Positions 26,462 through 35,043 of a stretch of 64,000 nt of DNA are shown here, piece by piece (the stretch's first letter is position 1; every line of letters starts with the position of its first letter). Origin of the DNA: Actinomycetes bacterium (lineage in GTDB: Bacteria; Actinomycetota; Actinomycetes; Streptosporangiales; Streptosporangiaceae); NCBI GenBank assembly GCA_025964575.1, contig JAOPYO010000021.1:33093-97092 (forward strand). Reading direction: 5' to 3'. The notes beneath the pieces were generated by a model, which worked only from the letters and a program-made list of their open reading frames with translations, had not been told where the DNA came from and searched no databases. The translations under genes were made by a program, and so were the position numbers.

Positions 26462-26662
26462 TCAGCCCCCGCCGCCGCTCTTACGGCGGAACGAGCGCTG
26501 GCCTCCAGCCGGGCCGTGGACGCCGCGGACCTTGGAGGAGTCCTTGCCCGCGCCCGCGGAGTTCTTGTCGGTCTGCGGACCACGTTTGCGTTCCAGTGCC
26601 TCGCGGAACTTGCGCTTCACCTCGTCCTCGGAACCCTCAGGTTCTGGTGTTGCTTCAGCCAT
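26462..26662 (-). CDS. Small basic DUF5302 protein
   Basis: A 66-residue actinobacterial protein with the DUF5302 core [16 protein letters not shown] and a lysine/arginine-rich C-terminus ending FRRKSGGG. The start is well supported by AGGAGG seven bases before ATG. It stands alone between longer genes. Function unknown; the basic tail may bind nucleic acid or ribosomes. Confidence 0.85.
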   Translation of the reverse strand: MAEATPEPEGSEDEVKRKFREALERKRGPQTDKNSAGAGKDSSKVRGVHGPAGGQRSFRRKSGGGG

Positions 26663-26763
26663 CTGGACCTCCTGCTCGGTCTGCTCTGCCTACAGCCTCG
26701 CACGTTCTCGCCCGGCGGTGCCCGCCCCTCGGCTCCCGATCCATGCTCCCGCCCCTGCTCCGG

Positions 26764-27528
26764 TCAGCGCATGGTCGCTCCGCCGTCGACGCTGAGGACC
26801 TGACCGACGACCCATTCCGCGTCGGCGGAGAGCAGATAGGCGACGGCCGCGGCGATGTCATCCGGGTCCCCCAGGCGGGGGCTGCGTTGCGCCTTGAGCA
26901 CGGACGCGCGGAAGTCCTCCGGGAGGTTCTCCCGTATGTTGGCGGTGAGGACCAGACCGGGTGCGATGGCGTTGGCGCGAATGCCTTTCTTGCCCCATTT
27001 GGAAGCGGTATGCCGCATCAGTGCGTTCACCCCGGCCTTGGCCATCGCATAGCTCACCCGCTCGCGTTCACCGACGAAGGCCGCACCGGAGGAGGTGTAC
27101 ACGATCGCGCCCTTGCCCCGCTCGAGCATCACCGGGACCACATACCTGGTCAGGAGCAGATAGCCGCGTAGATCGACGTCGATGGTGCGCTGGAAGACCT
27201 CCAGCGACACCTCCACCGCGTCGGTGTCGGCGCCGATGACGCTCAGGTCGGCGGCGTTGGCGTGCAGCCCGTCGATCCGGCCATAGACCTTCACCGCGGT
27301 GGCGATGAGCGTGGCCACAGAGGTCTCGTCGCTCTGGTCGTAGTGCACCGAGGTAGCCTGCCCACCCGCCGCACCGATCTCGGTCGCGACCCGGTCGGCA
27401 TTGCCGATGTCGATGTCACCGACGATGACCCGAGCGCCCTCTGCGGCCAACCGGCGGGCCGTCGCGGCACCGATGCCGCTGCCCGCACCGGCCACGACAA
27501 CGACCTGATCATCGAAACGCCGCATCAT
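26764..27528 (-). CDS. Short-chain dehydrogenase/reductase
   Basis: A 254-residue SDR. The N-terminal NAD(P) site is VVVAGAGSGIGAATARRLA; the acidic residue in VIVGDIDIGNAD points to NAD(H) preference. The catalytic Ser-Tyr-Lys set is in YTSSGAAF, and RVSYAMAKAGVNAL. The end VGQVLSVDGGATMR is typical. Start: two ATG codons in a row after GAGGAG. It stands 52 bases downstream of the DapB-like gene on the same strand, so a two-gene operon is likely. Substrate unknown. Confidence 0.9.
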   Translation of the reverse strand: MMRRFDDQVVVVAGAGSGIGAATARRLAAEGARVIVGDIDIGNADRVATEIGAAGGQATSVHYDQSDETSVATLIATAVKVYGRIDGLHANAADLSVIGADTDAVEVSLEVFQRTIDVDLRGYLLLTRYVVPVMLERGKGAIVYTSSGAAFVGERERVSYAMAKAGVNALMRHTASKWGKKGIRANAIAPGLVLTANIRENLPEDFRASVLKAQRSPRLGDPDDIAAAVAYLLSADAEWVVGQVLSVDGGATMR

Positions 27529-27580
27529 CGTTGAGCACTCTCCTCTGTGGTCCGGGGGTGTCCGGGCTGGCCTGAGGTGG

Positions 27581-28705
27581 TCACTGGTCGTTCACGGCAC
27601 CGCCGGCGGGTCGTCGCAGCAGGTGACGCCCGGTGAACATCGGCAGGGTGAACGGGGTGTGCAGACCTGGCGGGGCCTGGACCACGGCGGGGATCGCGTT
27701 GACGACCCGCAGAGCGGTGGCGAGGGTGCCCGGAACGGTGGGGTCGTCGGCATCGGGGTTGGCGATGTCGAGCCGCCAGGACGGTTCACCCTCGATCTCG
27801 ACGCGGTATCCGCCGCTTCCGCCGAACGGCGGGGCAGGCCAGTCCGGGGCGAGATCGTCCCGTAGCCGGGTGACGTGCTCGACCGTGATGACGGGCGCTC
27901 CCCGCACGATGCCGGCGACGCGGAAGCGCATCGCGGCCGACGTGCCCTTGGCGATCGTCCCTGCGGCGATCTCGAAGGTCTCCGGAGCGGGGCACAGCTC
28001 ATAGGACTCCTCGACCTCGTCCAGGGCGACGTCGAGCTGCTCGGCGATGAGATGGACGATCGATCCCCACATGAGCGTCAGGACACCCGGTTGCAGGATC
28101 GGCGGCCGGTGGTCCAGCGGTTTGCCGAAGCCGAACTTCCCGACGATGGCCTCGGGCTTGTCCCACTTGCCGTAGCACATGACCTCGCTGACCTTCACGG
28201 CGTCGATGCGCAGGCAGATGCCGCTCAGGATGAGCGGGAGCACGTCGTTCATGAGCCCCGGGTCGAGACCGGTGGTCAGGCACGAGGAACCGCCCTGGGC
28301 GCAGGAGGACTCCAGCCTCCGTACGGTCTCGGGATCGGCGGAGGGAGGATGCACCAGGGGGATCAGGGCGGTCGAGACGACATCGATGCCCGCCTCGAGG
28401 ATGCGGCACAGATCGTCGACGGCGTCCGTGGGCCGCCGCCCGGTGGCCACCTCCTGCCGGCCCGCGGTCCCGACCGCCGTGTAACAGATCACGTCGGGCC
28501 GGGCGGCGATCAGCGCGTCAGAGTCGGTCGTGGCCAGCACCCCGGTTCGCGCGCCGAGGCCGCACAGCTCGCCGGCGTCCCTGCCCACCTTGGCGGGGTC
28601 GCTGACCACGACCCCGGCGAGCTCCAGATCGGGATGCTCGATGATCGCGCGCAACGCCTGTTTTCCGACATTGCCCGTCGCCCATTGCCCGACGCGGTAC
28701 GCCAT
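27581..28705 (-). CDS. DapB-like NAD(P)H-dependent dehydrogenase
   Basis: A 374-residue protein of the dihydrodipicolinate-reductase-like family often named NAD(P)H-dependent amine dehydrogenase. The Rossmann motif is RVGQWATGNVGKQALRAI at the N-terminus; TTGLDPGLMNDVLPLILSG lies mid-protein. AGGAGG precedes ATG 28705 by five bases, which decides it over the GTG one codon upstream. It is upstream of an SDR in the same direction. Family members act on amines, diaminopentanoate or steroid-like acids; the substrate here is unknown. Confidence 0.83.
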   Translation of the reverse strand: MAYRVGQWATGNVGKQALRAIIEHPDLELAGVVVSDPAKVGRDAGELCGLGARTGVLATTDSDALIAARPDVICYTAVGTAGRQEVATGRRPTDAVDDLCRILEAGIDVVSTALIPLVHPPSADPETVRRLESSCAQGGSSCLTTGLDPGLMNDVLPLILSGICLRIDAVKVSEVMCYGKWDKPEAIVGKFGFGKPLDHRPPILQPGVLTLMWGSIVHLIAEQLDVALDEVEESYELCPAPETFEIAAGTIAKGTSAAMRFRVAGIVRGAPVITVEHVTRLRDDLAPDWPAPPFGGSGGYRVEIEGEPSWRLDIANPDADDPTVPGTLATALRVVNAIPAVVQAPPGLHTPFTLPMFTGRHLLRRPAGGAVNDQ

Positions 28706-28901
28706 CACGGCCTCCTGGCCAAGCGCTCGTTCAAATCCTGTACGGATGGTACGCCCTGATGCCCGCGGGTCCTGGCCCGTTGCGTGACGCGTGTCATGGC
28801 GATCGCTGCCGGTGAACCGAAAGCGTGCCCTCTACGTTGGGAAGCATGTGCGCCGAACACGCCGACCGGGCCCGCGGGCCACGCCACGGGCAGGATCACG
28901 G

Positions 28902-29396
28902 GTGAGGGCGGTGGCGCCCGTGACCTCAGGGCTGCTCTTGGAGGTTCCCGCGGAGACTGTGTACGGTTTTCTCTCGCAGTTGCCCAACCATCAGAGAATG
29001 GGCGGCAGGCGATTCCGGCTGAAGGGCTTCGCCGTTGACCGCCTCGGCGCGAAAATCCTGGTCTGCGGGCCGCTGGGAATCCGCCGGACCGTCGAAACGA
29101 CGATCACCTGCTTGCATCCGTCACGTGGCGTGGGCGGCACCGCCATGATCGGCCGCCGGACCGTCGCTCACGTGCACTGGACCATCGATGCCGTGGGGGA
29201 GCGGTCGCGGGTGGCGCTGACGGCGACGGTGCTGCGCGTCGGGGCGCTGGACCGGCTGCTGCTGGCAGCCGGCGGAAGGAGGTGGCTCGCCCGCAGTTTC
29301 GATCGGGTCCTGATGCTGCTCGCCGCCACCCTGGGTGCCCCCGCCCTCGGCGAGACGGCCCCGGTCAGCGTTCCCAACGGAGATCAGGGAGGTTGA
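28902..29396 (+). CDS. SRPBCC-fold protein
   Basis: A 164-residue START-like (polyketide cyclase/SRPBCC) protein: LLLEVPAETVYGFLSQLPNH at the N-terminus, GPLGIRRTVETTIT in the middle. The GTG at 28902 gives the family start, with AGGATCACGG upstream; longer in-frame extensions look non-coding. Its 3' end overlaps the converging cupin gene by 32 bases. The ligand is unknown. Confidence 0.7.
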   Translation: MRAVAPVTSGLLLEVPAETVYGFLSQLPNHQRMGGRRFRLKGFAVDRLGAKILVCGPLGIRRTVETTITCLHPSRGVGGTAMIGRRTVAHVHWTIDAVGERSRVALTATVLRVGALDRLLLAAGGRRWLARSFDRVLMLLAATLGAPALGETAPVSVPNGDQGG

Positions 29397-29805
29397 TCAC
29401 GATGGCCTCCTGCGTGCTTCGGGCGACCACCACGATCGCCTCGGTCTCCGGATCGGGATTCTCCTCGCGGTGCGGGACGAAGGGCGGCACGAAGACGTAG
29501 TCCCCGGGCCGGGTGTCGATGCGGGTCTCCCGCGGCTCGTCCCCGTCCATATCGAGGAACACGAACGATGGGGTGCCGCTGACCACATAGATCGCGGTCT
29601 CGGAGGCGCCGTGATGGTGGTCGGTGGAAATGGCCCCCGGCGCCACGTGCGTCTGACCCATCCACAGCTTCTGGGAACCGACCGTGGCGCCGCTGATCGC
29701 CGCCTTGCGGATCATCCCGGACGTCTGCGCGGTCTCGGGGTCCAGGTCCGCGGGGGCGATGTGGTGCAGCCGGCGATGAAAGGGATCCTCAGGAATCTCG
29801 CTCAT
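29365..29805 (-). CDS. Cupin-domain protein
   Basis: A 146-residue single cupin. The metal-binding motif is seen as TDHHHGASETAIYVVSG with the second histidine in FVPPFVPHREENPDP, so it probably binds a metal. Start ATG 29805. The tail overlaps the SRPBCC gene tail-to-tail. Small cupins of this kind are often dioxygenases, isomerases or sugar-binding sensors; no specific function can be named. Confidence 0.82.
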   Translation of the reverse strand: MSEIPEDPFHRRLHHIAPADLDPETAQTSGMIRKAAISGATVGSQKLWMGQTHVAPGAISTDHHHGASETAIYVVSGTPSFVFLDMDGDEPRETRIDTRPGDYVFVPPFVPHREENPDPETEAIVVVARSTQEAIVINLPDLRWER

Positions 29806-29833
29806 GCCCCATGCTTACCCCCTGAAGGAGTGG

Positions 29834-30619
29834 TCAGCCGAGTCGGCGGTGCGACAGGCTGGGCAGGATCTCGCGCACCCGCGCGGTGACGTCCTGGTCG
29901 ATCGCGGCGACCCGTACGGCCGGGAACGGGCCGAGGTCGGCGTGCACCACGCCCATGGGGTCGACGAGCAGGCTGCGCCCGACACCGGTCCGCCCTCCTG
30001 AAGGCGGGCTCGAGGTGTCCGGAGCCTTGTCCACCGCCACCGTCCAGGTCGTGTTCTCGATGGCGCGAGCCCGGACCAGCGTGGTCCAGTGCTCCTCCTT
30101 GAAGACGCCCTGAGCCCAGGCTGCGATGATCACGATGACCTCGGCGCCCTGGTCGACGAGGGCCCGGAACAGCTCGGGGAACCGCACGTCATAGCAGGTG
30201 ACCAGGCCGATCCTGGTGCCCGCGAGCTCGACGACCACGGGATCTCCGCCGGGTGCCACCACCTCCGACTCCCGGAAGGCGTAGGCGTCGAAGAGATGGA
30301 TCTTCCGGTAGGAGCCGATCAGCTCTCCGGAGGCGTCGATGGCCACCGAGGTGTTGTAGACCCGGCCTGCGTCGGCGGGCTCGAAGACCCCGGCGATCAG
30401 CGCGGTGCCGTGCTCGCGGGCCGCCTCGCGCAGGGCCACGACGAACGGACCGTCCAAGGGCTCGGCGATCGCGCGAAGGTCGTTACCGAACCGTACCTGC
30501 GCGGCCTCGGGGAACACCGCGAGATCGGCGTCACCGACCGTGGCCAGCGCGTCGCGGATCCGCTGCAGATTCTCCTTGGGGTCGTCGCCGACCGGGATCT
30601 GACACAACGCCACGCGCAT
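29834..30619 (-). CDS. Carbon-nitrogen hydrolase (nitrilase superfamily, omega-amidase-like)
   Basis: A 261-residue amidase with the Glu-Lys-Cys triad: FPEAAQVRFGND, GSYRKIHLFDAY, and GLVTCYDVRFPELFR. The size and motifs fit the Nit/omega-amidase branch, which hydrolyses short amides such as ketoglutaramate or succinamate in the cytoplasm. The ATG at 30619 has AAGGAG seven bases upstream. It stands alone between the cupin and a cupin remnant. If the FdrA complex releases malonamate, this enzyme could be the one that hydrolyses it; that is speculation from chemistry, not from gene order. Confidence 0.88.
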   Translation of the reverse strand: MRVALCQIPVGDDPKENLQRIRDALATVGDADLAVFPEAAQVRFGNDLRAIAEPLDGPFVVALREAAREHGTALIAGVFEPADAGRVYNTSVAIDASGELIGSYRKIHLFDAYAFRESEVVAPGGDPVVVELAGTRIGLVTCYDVRFPELFRALVDQGAEVIVIIAAWAQGVFKEEHWTTLVRARAIENTTWTVAVDKAPDTSSPPSGGRTGVGRSLLVDPMGVVHADLGPFPAVRVAAIDQDVTARVREILPSLSHRRLG

Positions 30620-30740
30620 CGTCGGCACTCCTTCGTCATAGGTCTTCCGTTCATAGTCTCCCGCCGTGACGGCATGCTGGGCGACCCATGCCCATCTGTG
30701 ACCATAGGTCACCGCTTGTGCCGGTACATGTGCACGCACG

Positions 30741-30899
30741 TACCGCGCGGGTCAGGCTCTGGTCGAGCCGAGTGGCGCCGGCCAGGTCCATCTGGGCCGC
30801 AACCTCGGTGTGGTCCCGGTGGTGCTCTACGCGACCTACCTCAACCCGGTCGGACAGCCGCTCGCCGTGGCCGCTCCCGACCCCGGCTGTCGCCGCTGA
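30741..30899 (+). pseudogene. C-terminal remnant of a cupin gene
   Basis: An open stretch of about 52 codons ending in TGA at 30897 reads YRAGQALVEPSGAGQVHLGR then VPVVLYATYLNPVGQPLAV and ends PDPGC, the typical end of small cupin proteins that keep the YATYLNPxG motif. The N-terminal cupin half, a start codon and a ribosome site are missing upstream, where the amidase gene begins on the other strand. It is best read as a decayed 3' fragment. Confidence 0.6.
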
Positions 30900-30917
30900 C
30901 TCTCGTACCCTTGCTTC

Positions 30918-32081
30918 GTGAGCGAACCGTTGGTCGAACGTATGCAGGGCTTCGGCACCACCATCTTCGCGGAGATGACCGCGCTGGCCGTGCGGACCGG
31001 GGCGATCAATCTCGGCCAGGGATTTCCCGACACGGACGGGCCGCCGGCGATGCTGGAAGCGGCCATCGAGGCCATCCGGGCGGGCGCCAACCAGTATCCG
31101 CCGGGGCCGGGCGTGCCGGAGCTGCGCGAGGCGATCGCGGCGCAGCGGCTGGAGCGCTACGGGCTGTCCTACGAGCCCGCCGCTGAGGTCCTGGTGACGG
31201 TGGGCGCCACCGAGGGCATCGCCGCCTCGCTTCTCGCGCTGGCGGAGCCCGGCGACGAGGTCGTCGTCTTCGAGCCCTACTACGACTCGTACGCCGCCAT
31301 GATCGCGCTGGCCGGAGCCGTGCGGAAGCCGGTGACGCTGCGGCCCGTCGAGGGCCGCTTCACCTTCGACCCGGACGAGTTGCGGGCCGCCGTCGGACCG
31401 CGCACCCGGCTGATCCTCGTCAACTCCCCGCACAACCCCACGGGCACGGTCTTCACCAGAACCGAGCTGGAGACCATCGCCGGGCTCTGTGTGGAACACG
31501 ACCTCATCGCGATCACCGACGAGGTGTACGAATACCTGACCTTCGACGACGCGCAGCACATCCCGCTGGCCACGCTGCCCGGGATGCGGGAACGTACGGT
31601 CGCGCTCTCGTCGTCGGGCAAGAGCTTCTCGGCCACCGGCTGGAAGATCGGCTGGGTCACCGCTCCGGCCCCGTACGTCCGGGCAGTGCAGACCGTGAAG
31701 CAGTTCCTCACCTACACCGCCAGCGCCCCCTACCAGCGGGCGGTCGCGTACGCGCTCCAGAACGAGCTGCCGTGGGTCGAGGGGCTGCGCAAGTCCCTGG
31801 AGACCAAGCGGGACCGGCTGATCAGCGGGCTGGACGCGGCCGGCTTCACCACCTACCGTCCGCAGGGGACCTACTTCGTGCAGGCCGACATCCGGCCGCT
31901 CGGGTTCACTGACGGGGCCGAGCTGGCCCGGGCGCTGCCGGAGAAGGCGGGGGTCGTCGCCGTTCCGAGTCAGGTCTTCTACGACCGCACCGAGGCGGGA
32001 CGCCACTTCGTCCGGTTCGCCTTCTGCAAACGCGACGAGGTGATCGACGCCGCGGTCGAGCGTCTCCGCGGCTTGGCCTGA
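30918..32081 (+). CDS. PLP-dependent class I/II aminotransferase (DapC/methionine aminotransferase type)
   Basis: A 387-residue aminotransferase. Family sites are INLGQGFPDTDGPPAM, VNSPHNPTGTVF, ITDEVYEYLTF, and the PLP-lysine in SSSGKSFSATGWKIGW. Actinobacterial relatives serve as N-succinyldiaminopimelate aminotransferase in lysine synthesis or as methionine/glutamine-type aminotransferases. Start GTG 30918. It stands alone, followed by the ECF sigma operon, so the neighbours do not settle its role. Confidence 0.9.
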   Translation: MSEPLVERMQGFGTTIFAEMTALAVRTGAINLGQGFPDTDGPPAMLEAAIEAIRAGANQYPPGPGVPELREAIAAQRLERYGLSYEPAAEVLVTVGATEGIAASLLALAEPGDEVVVFEPYYDSYAAMIALAGAVRKPVTLRPVEGRFTFDPDELRAAVGPRTRLILVNSPHNPTGTVFTRTELETIAGLCVEHDLIAITDEVYEYLTFDDAQHIPLATLPGMRERTVALSSSGKSFSATGWKIGWVTAPAPYVRAVQTVKQFLTYTASAPYQRAVAYALQNELPWVEGLRKSLETKRDRLISGLDAAGFTTYRPQGTYFVQADIRPLGFTDGAELARALPEKAGVVAVPSQVFYDRTEAGRHFVRFAFCKRDEVIDAAVERLRGLA

Positions 32082-32182
32082 TTTCCCAGAACGGGATGAC
32101 GTGATTTCCCGGAACACGATGTAAATGAGGACCGCCCGGCGGGATTACTGGCGACAGCAACCCCCACCCGGAGGGCGACTTC

Positions 32183-32743
32183 GTGGATGATCCCGAAACG
32201 CGGTTCACGCACCTGTACGACACGCACTATCGGCGGGTGCTGGCCTATGCGCTGACGCACGCCGAATCGGGAGCCGCCGAGGACATCGCCAGCGAGACCT
32301 TCCTGGTCGCCTGGCAGCGGCTCGGCGACGTGCCCGACCCGGCGCTGCCCTGGCTGCTCGGCGTCGCCCGCAACCTGCTCTACAAGCAACGCGACAAAGG
32401 CCACCGTCGCCGCGCGCTGGCCACCCGGGTCGCCGCGCTGACCACCCCTCAGGACCTCGCGACCTGGGACGTGGCCGAGCACGTCGTCGAGCGGGAGTCC
32501 GCGCTGGCAGCCATCGCCACGCTCACCGAGCGTGAGCTGGAGACCCTGACGCTGGTCAACTGGCACGGACTGGACCCGCGTGCGGCGGCGAAGGTCGTCG
32601 GCTGCTCGGCGACGGCGTTCTTCGTCCGTCTGCACCGCGCCCGCAAACGGCTGGCCAAGGCCTTCGACTCCGCCCCCGCGGTGCCCGCGCGCCCGGCCGC
32701 ACATCGCCACTTTCCCGACGTCGCCAAGGAGGCGACCCGATGA
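32183..32743 (+). CDS. ECF-type RNA polymerase sigma factor
   Basis: A 186-residue sigma-70-family factor. Region 2 is FTHLYDTHYRRVLAYALTH with EDIASETFLVAWQRLGDV; region 4 is LTERELETLTLVNWHGLDP followed by AAAKVVGCSATAFFVRLHRA. Start GTG 32183 with GGAGG eight bases upstream. The stop overlaps the start of the next gene (ATGA), a two-gene operon with the CU044_5270-family membrane protein, which is probably its anti-sigma or regulatory partner. Confidence 0.9.
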   Translation: MDDPETRFTHLYDTHYRRVLAYALTHAESGAAEDIASETFLVAWQRLGDVPDPALPWLLGVARNLLYKQRDKGHRRRALATRVAALTTPQDLATWDVAEHVVERESALAAIATLTERELETLTLVNWHGLDPRAAAKVVGCSATAFFVRLHRARKRLAKAFDSAPAVPARPAAHRHFPDVAKEATR

Positions 32744-33903
32744 CCTCTGGAGCAGACATGACGCGCACCACCGACCCGGAATCCACCTTCGGGGCGCTCA
32801 AGCCGGCCGCGCTCGACGGCCTGGCGCAGGACGGCTACGACCGCCGTCGTGAGGCCGATCTGGCCCGTATGACCGCGACCCGGCAGGGGAAGGTCGTGCC
32901 GCTGCGCAGCAGGCGCCGTCCCCTGCTGGTCGTCGCGGGGGTGGCCGCGGCCTCCGTGGCCGCGGCGGGTGTGGTGGTCACCACCACGGGTGGCCAGGAA
33001 GGTCACTCCGGTGGGCGGCCGCCCACCGCCGGGGCGCAGGTCCTCGACGCGCGGACCTTCCTGCTGGCAGCCGCCGAGTCGGCGCAGAAGGCCCCGGCCA
33101 AGGCAGGCCGTTACTGGTACACCCGGGAGCGGACCACGCGGCCGGTCGGTGAGGTGCTCGACAAGTCGGGGGCGATGGTGAAGGGTCAGAAGCGGGTTCG
33201 AAAGTCGGTGAAGCTGCCGTTCACGGCCACCGTCGCGGGGACGGAGGACAGCTGGTACCCGCATGACCGGCATGACCCGAGCCGTACGGAAATGATCATC
33301 GACGGCAAGGTCACCTTCTCGGCTCCGGGGGACAAGGCCAAATGGCAGAAGATGGGCTCGCCCGACCTGCTCACCGAGGTCTTCGGCACCAACAGCCACC
33401 ATGTCAACAACTATCCCGGTCTCACCACGGCCGAGATCAAGGCCGCCTACGCGCACAACCGGGTCGAAGCATCACCGGAGACGCTGCCGACCGACGCGAC
33501 CGCTCTGGAGGCCGAACTGCGGCGGCGGTGGAAGGCTGATGTCCACGACTCGAAGTACCCGCTCCAGGACGGCTTCACGCAGAGCGTCTTCGGTCTCGCA
33601 CAGGGCCTGCTGGTTGGGCCGATCCAGCCGGGCACCCGGGCGGCGTTGTACAGGGTCCTCGCCAAACAGCCGGGAGTCAGGCTGGGCGGCAGGGCCACCG
33701 ACCAGACAGGCCGGCCCGGAATGGCGGTGGACCTACCGAGCGGCAAGGGCGGTCCTACCATCCGGCTGATCATCGACCCGGCCACCGGTCAGCTGTTCGC
33801 CCAGGAGTCGTATGAGCAGAGAGCCACCGGGACCCCGGTGCTGTCGATCGTGTACCTGTCGACGGGTTGGGTGAACAAGCTCGGCGCCCGCCTCGGGTCC
33901 TAG
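32740..33903 (+). CDS. CU044_5270-family membrane protein, sigma-factor partner
   Basis: A 387-residue protein with a cytoplasmic N-terminus (about residues 1-60), one membrane helix (PLLVVAGVAAASVAAAGVVV) and a large outer domain. Such proteins nearly always follow an ECF sigma gene in actinomycetes and are thought to act with it, perhaps as an atypical anti-sigma factor, but the role is unproved. AAGGAGG precedes the ATG, which overlaps the sigma stop. A strong hairpin follows at 33909. Confidence 0.85.
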   Translation: MTSGADMTRTTDPESTFGALKPAALDGLAQDGYDRRREADLARMTATRQGKVVPLRSRRRPLLVVAGVAAASVAAAGVVVTTTGGQEGHSGGRPPTAGAQVLDARTFLLAAAESAQKAPAKAGRYWYTRERTTRPVGEVLDKSGAMVKGQKRVRKSVKLPFTATVAGTEDSWYPHDRHDPSRTEMIIDGKVTFSAPGDKAKWQKMGSPDLLTEVFGTNSHHVNNYPGLTTAEIKAAYAHNRVEASPETLPTDATALEAELRRRWKADVHDSKYPLQDGFTQSVFGLAQGLLVGPIQPGTRAALYRVLAKQPGVRLGGRATDQTGRPGMAVDLPSGKGGPTIRLIIDPATGQLFAQESYEQRATGTPVLSIVYLSTGWVNKLGARLGS

Positions 33904-33908
33904 AGAAA

Positions 33909-33962
33909 TGATCCAGTGATCCGGGTGCTGCTTTCGGGGGCAGCACCCGGATCACTGGATCA
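33909..33962. terminator. Perfect 23-bp hairpin terminator
   Basis: Arms 33909-33931 and 33940-33962 are fully complementary with an eight-base loop (tttcgggg), five bases after the sigma operon stop. There is no T-run, as is common for actinomycete terminators. Its sequence (TGATCCAGTGATCC start) differs from the GTGATCATG palindrome family. Confidence 0.85.
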
Positions 33963-34034
33963 CACAGGGATGCAGGCCATTGATAGGCGACATCTGCCCA
34001 TGAGCGCGAGCCGTAGTGGGGGTAGTTTCGCCTG

Positions 34035-35039
34035 GTGAGCCAACTGACGGGTGAGCGGGTCCTCGTGGCCCTCGGCGGCAACGCCATGACGGCGCCGGAT
34101 GGCAGCGCGACGCCGGAGGCCCAGGAGCGGGCGATCGGCGGGGCCATGGAACTCGTCGCGGATCTGATCGCCGCGGGGGCCGAGGTGGCGCTCACCCATG
34201 GCAACGGGCCCCAGGTCGGCAACATCCTGATCAAGCAGCAGCTGGCGGCCCATGTCGTCCCGCCCGTGCCGCTGGACTGGTGCGGGGCGCAGACCCAGGC
34301 CACCATCGGCGTGCTCATCATGAACGCCCTCGGCCGGGAGCTCGCGCGGCGTGGGGTGGACCGCCCGGTGGCGACGGTCGTGACCCGCACTCTCGTGGAC
34401 GCCGCAGACCGCGGGTTCACGGAGCCGACCAAGCCGATCGGCCGGTATTTCCCCGAGGCCGAGGCCCGGCGGTGCATGGACCTGGGGGAGAACTGGACGT
34501 CCTTCGGCGAGCGGGGCTGGCGGCGGGTGGTCGCCTCCCCGGAGCCGCTGGAGATCCTGGATGCCCCGGCCGTGGACGCCCTGATGGCCGCGGGCCACAT
34601 CGTGGTGGCGGCCGGCGGCGGGGGAGTGCCTGTGGTCCGCGAGAACGGTGCGCTGCACGGCGTCGAAGCCGTCATCGACAAGGACCTCGGGGCTCAGCTG
34701 CTGGCCCGCCGGATCGGTGTGACCGCGCTGGTCATCGCCACCGACATCGAGCATGTGATGATCGGGTATGGCTCCCCGCAGGCCCGGCCGGTGGGCCGTA
34801 CGACCCCATCCGAGCTGCGGGCCCACGCGGCGGCGGGGCAGTTCGCCGGGGGGAGCATGGGACCCAAGGTCGAGGCCGCGGTGCGGTTCGTCGAGGCGGG
34901 CGGCCGGCGTGCCGTGATCACGTCGCTCGCCCACATCGCCGACGCGGTCCATGGCGGGGCGGGCACCGTCATCGAAGCCCAGAACGCCCAGAACGCCCAG
35001 AACGCCCAGAACACAGCGACGAACGCAGAGGAAGGCTAG
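34035..35039 (+). CDS. arcC: Carbamate kinase
   Basis: A 334-residue carbamate kinase of the amino-acid-kinase fold: [10 protein letters not shown] at the N-terminus, [38 protein letters not shown] and [18 protein letters not shown]. It makes ATP from carbamoyl phosphate and ADP, leaving carbamate that falls to CO2 and ammonia. No arginine deiminase or ornithine carbamoyltransferase is present, so this is not an arginine-deiminase operon; the gene is followed four bases later by the barbiturase, and the AllFGH complex in the same window is the likely source of carbamoyl phosphate. Start GTG 34035. The C-terminus carries four AQN repeats. Confidence 0.92.
   Translation: MSQLTGERVLVALGGNAMTAPDGSATPEAQERAIGGAMELVADLIAAGAEVALTHGNGPQVGNILIKQQLAAHVVPPVPLDWCGAQTQATIGVLIMNALGRELARRGVDRPVATVVTRTLVDAADRGFTEPTKPIGRYFPEAEARRCMDLGENWTSFGERGWRRVVASPEPLEILDAPAVDALMAAGHIVVAAGGGGVPVVRENGALHGVEAVIDKDLGAQLLARRIGVTALVIATDIEHVMIGYGSPQARPVGRTTPSELRAHAAAGQFAGGSMGPKVEAAVRFVEAGGRRAVITSLAHIADAVHGGAGTVIEAQNAQNAQNAQNTATNAEEG
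34977..35012. repeat. Four 9-base repeats at the carbamate kinase C-terminus
   Basis: gcccagaac is repeated four times without error, coding AQN four times just before the stop. It lies beyond the conserved kinase fold, so it is likely a neutral, copy-number-variable tail. Confidence 0.95.
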
Positions 35040-35043
35040 GGAC

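Noticed and set aside
34977..35012. CRISPR-like repeat
   Set aside because: Units are nine bases with no spacers and lie in frame inside carbamate kinase.
34035..35039. Part of an arginine deiminase operon
   Set aside because: No arginine deiminase, ornithine carbamoyltransferase or arginine carrier is nearby.
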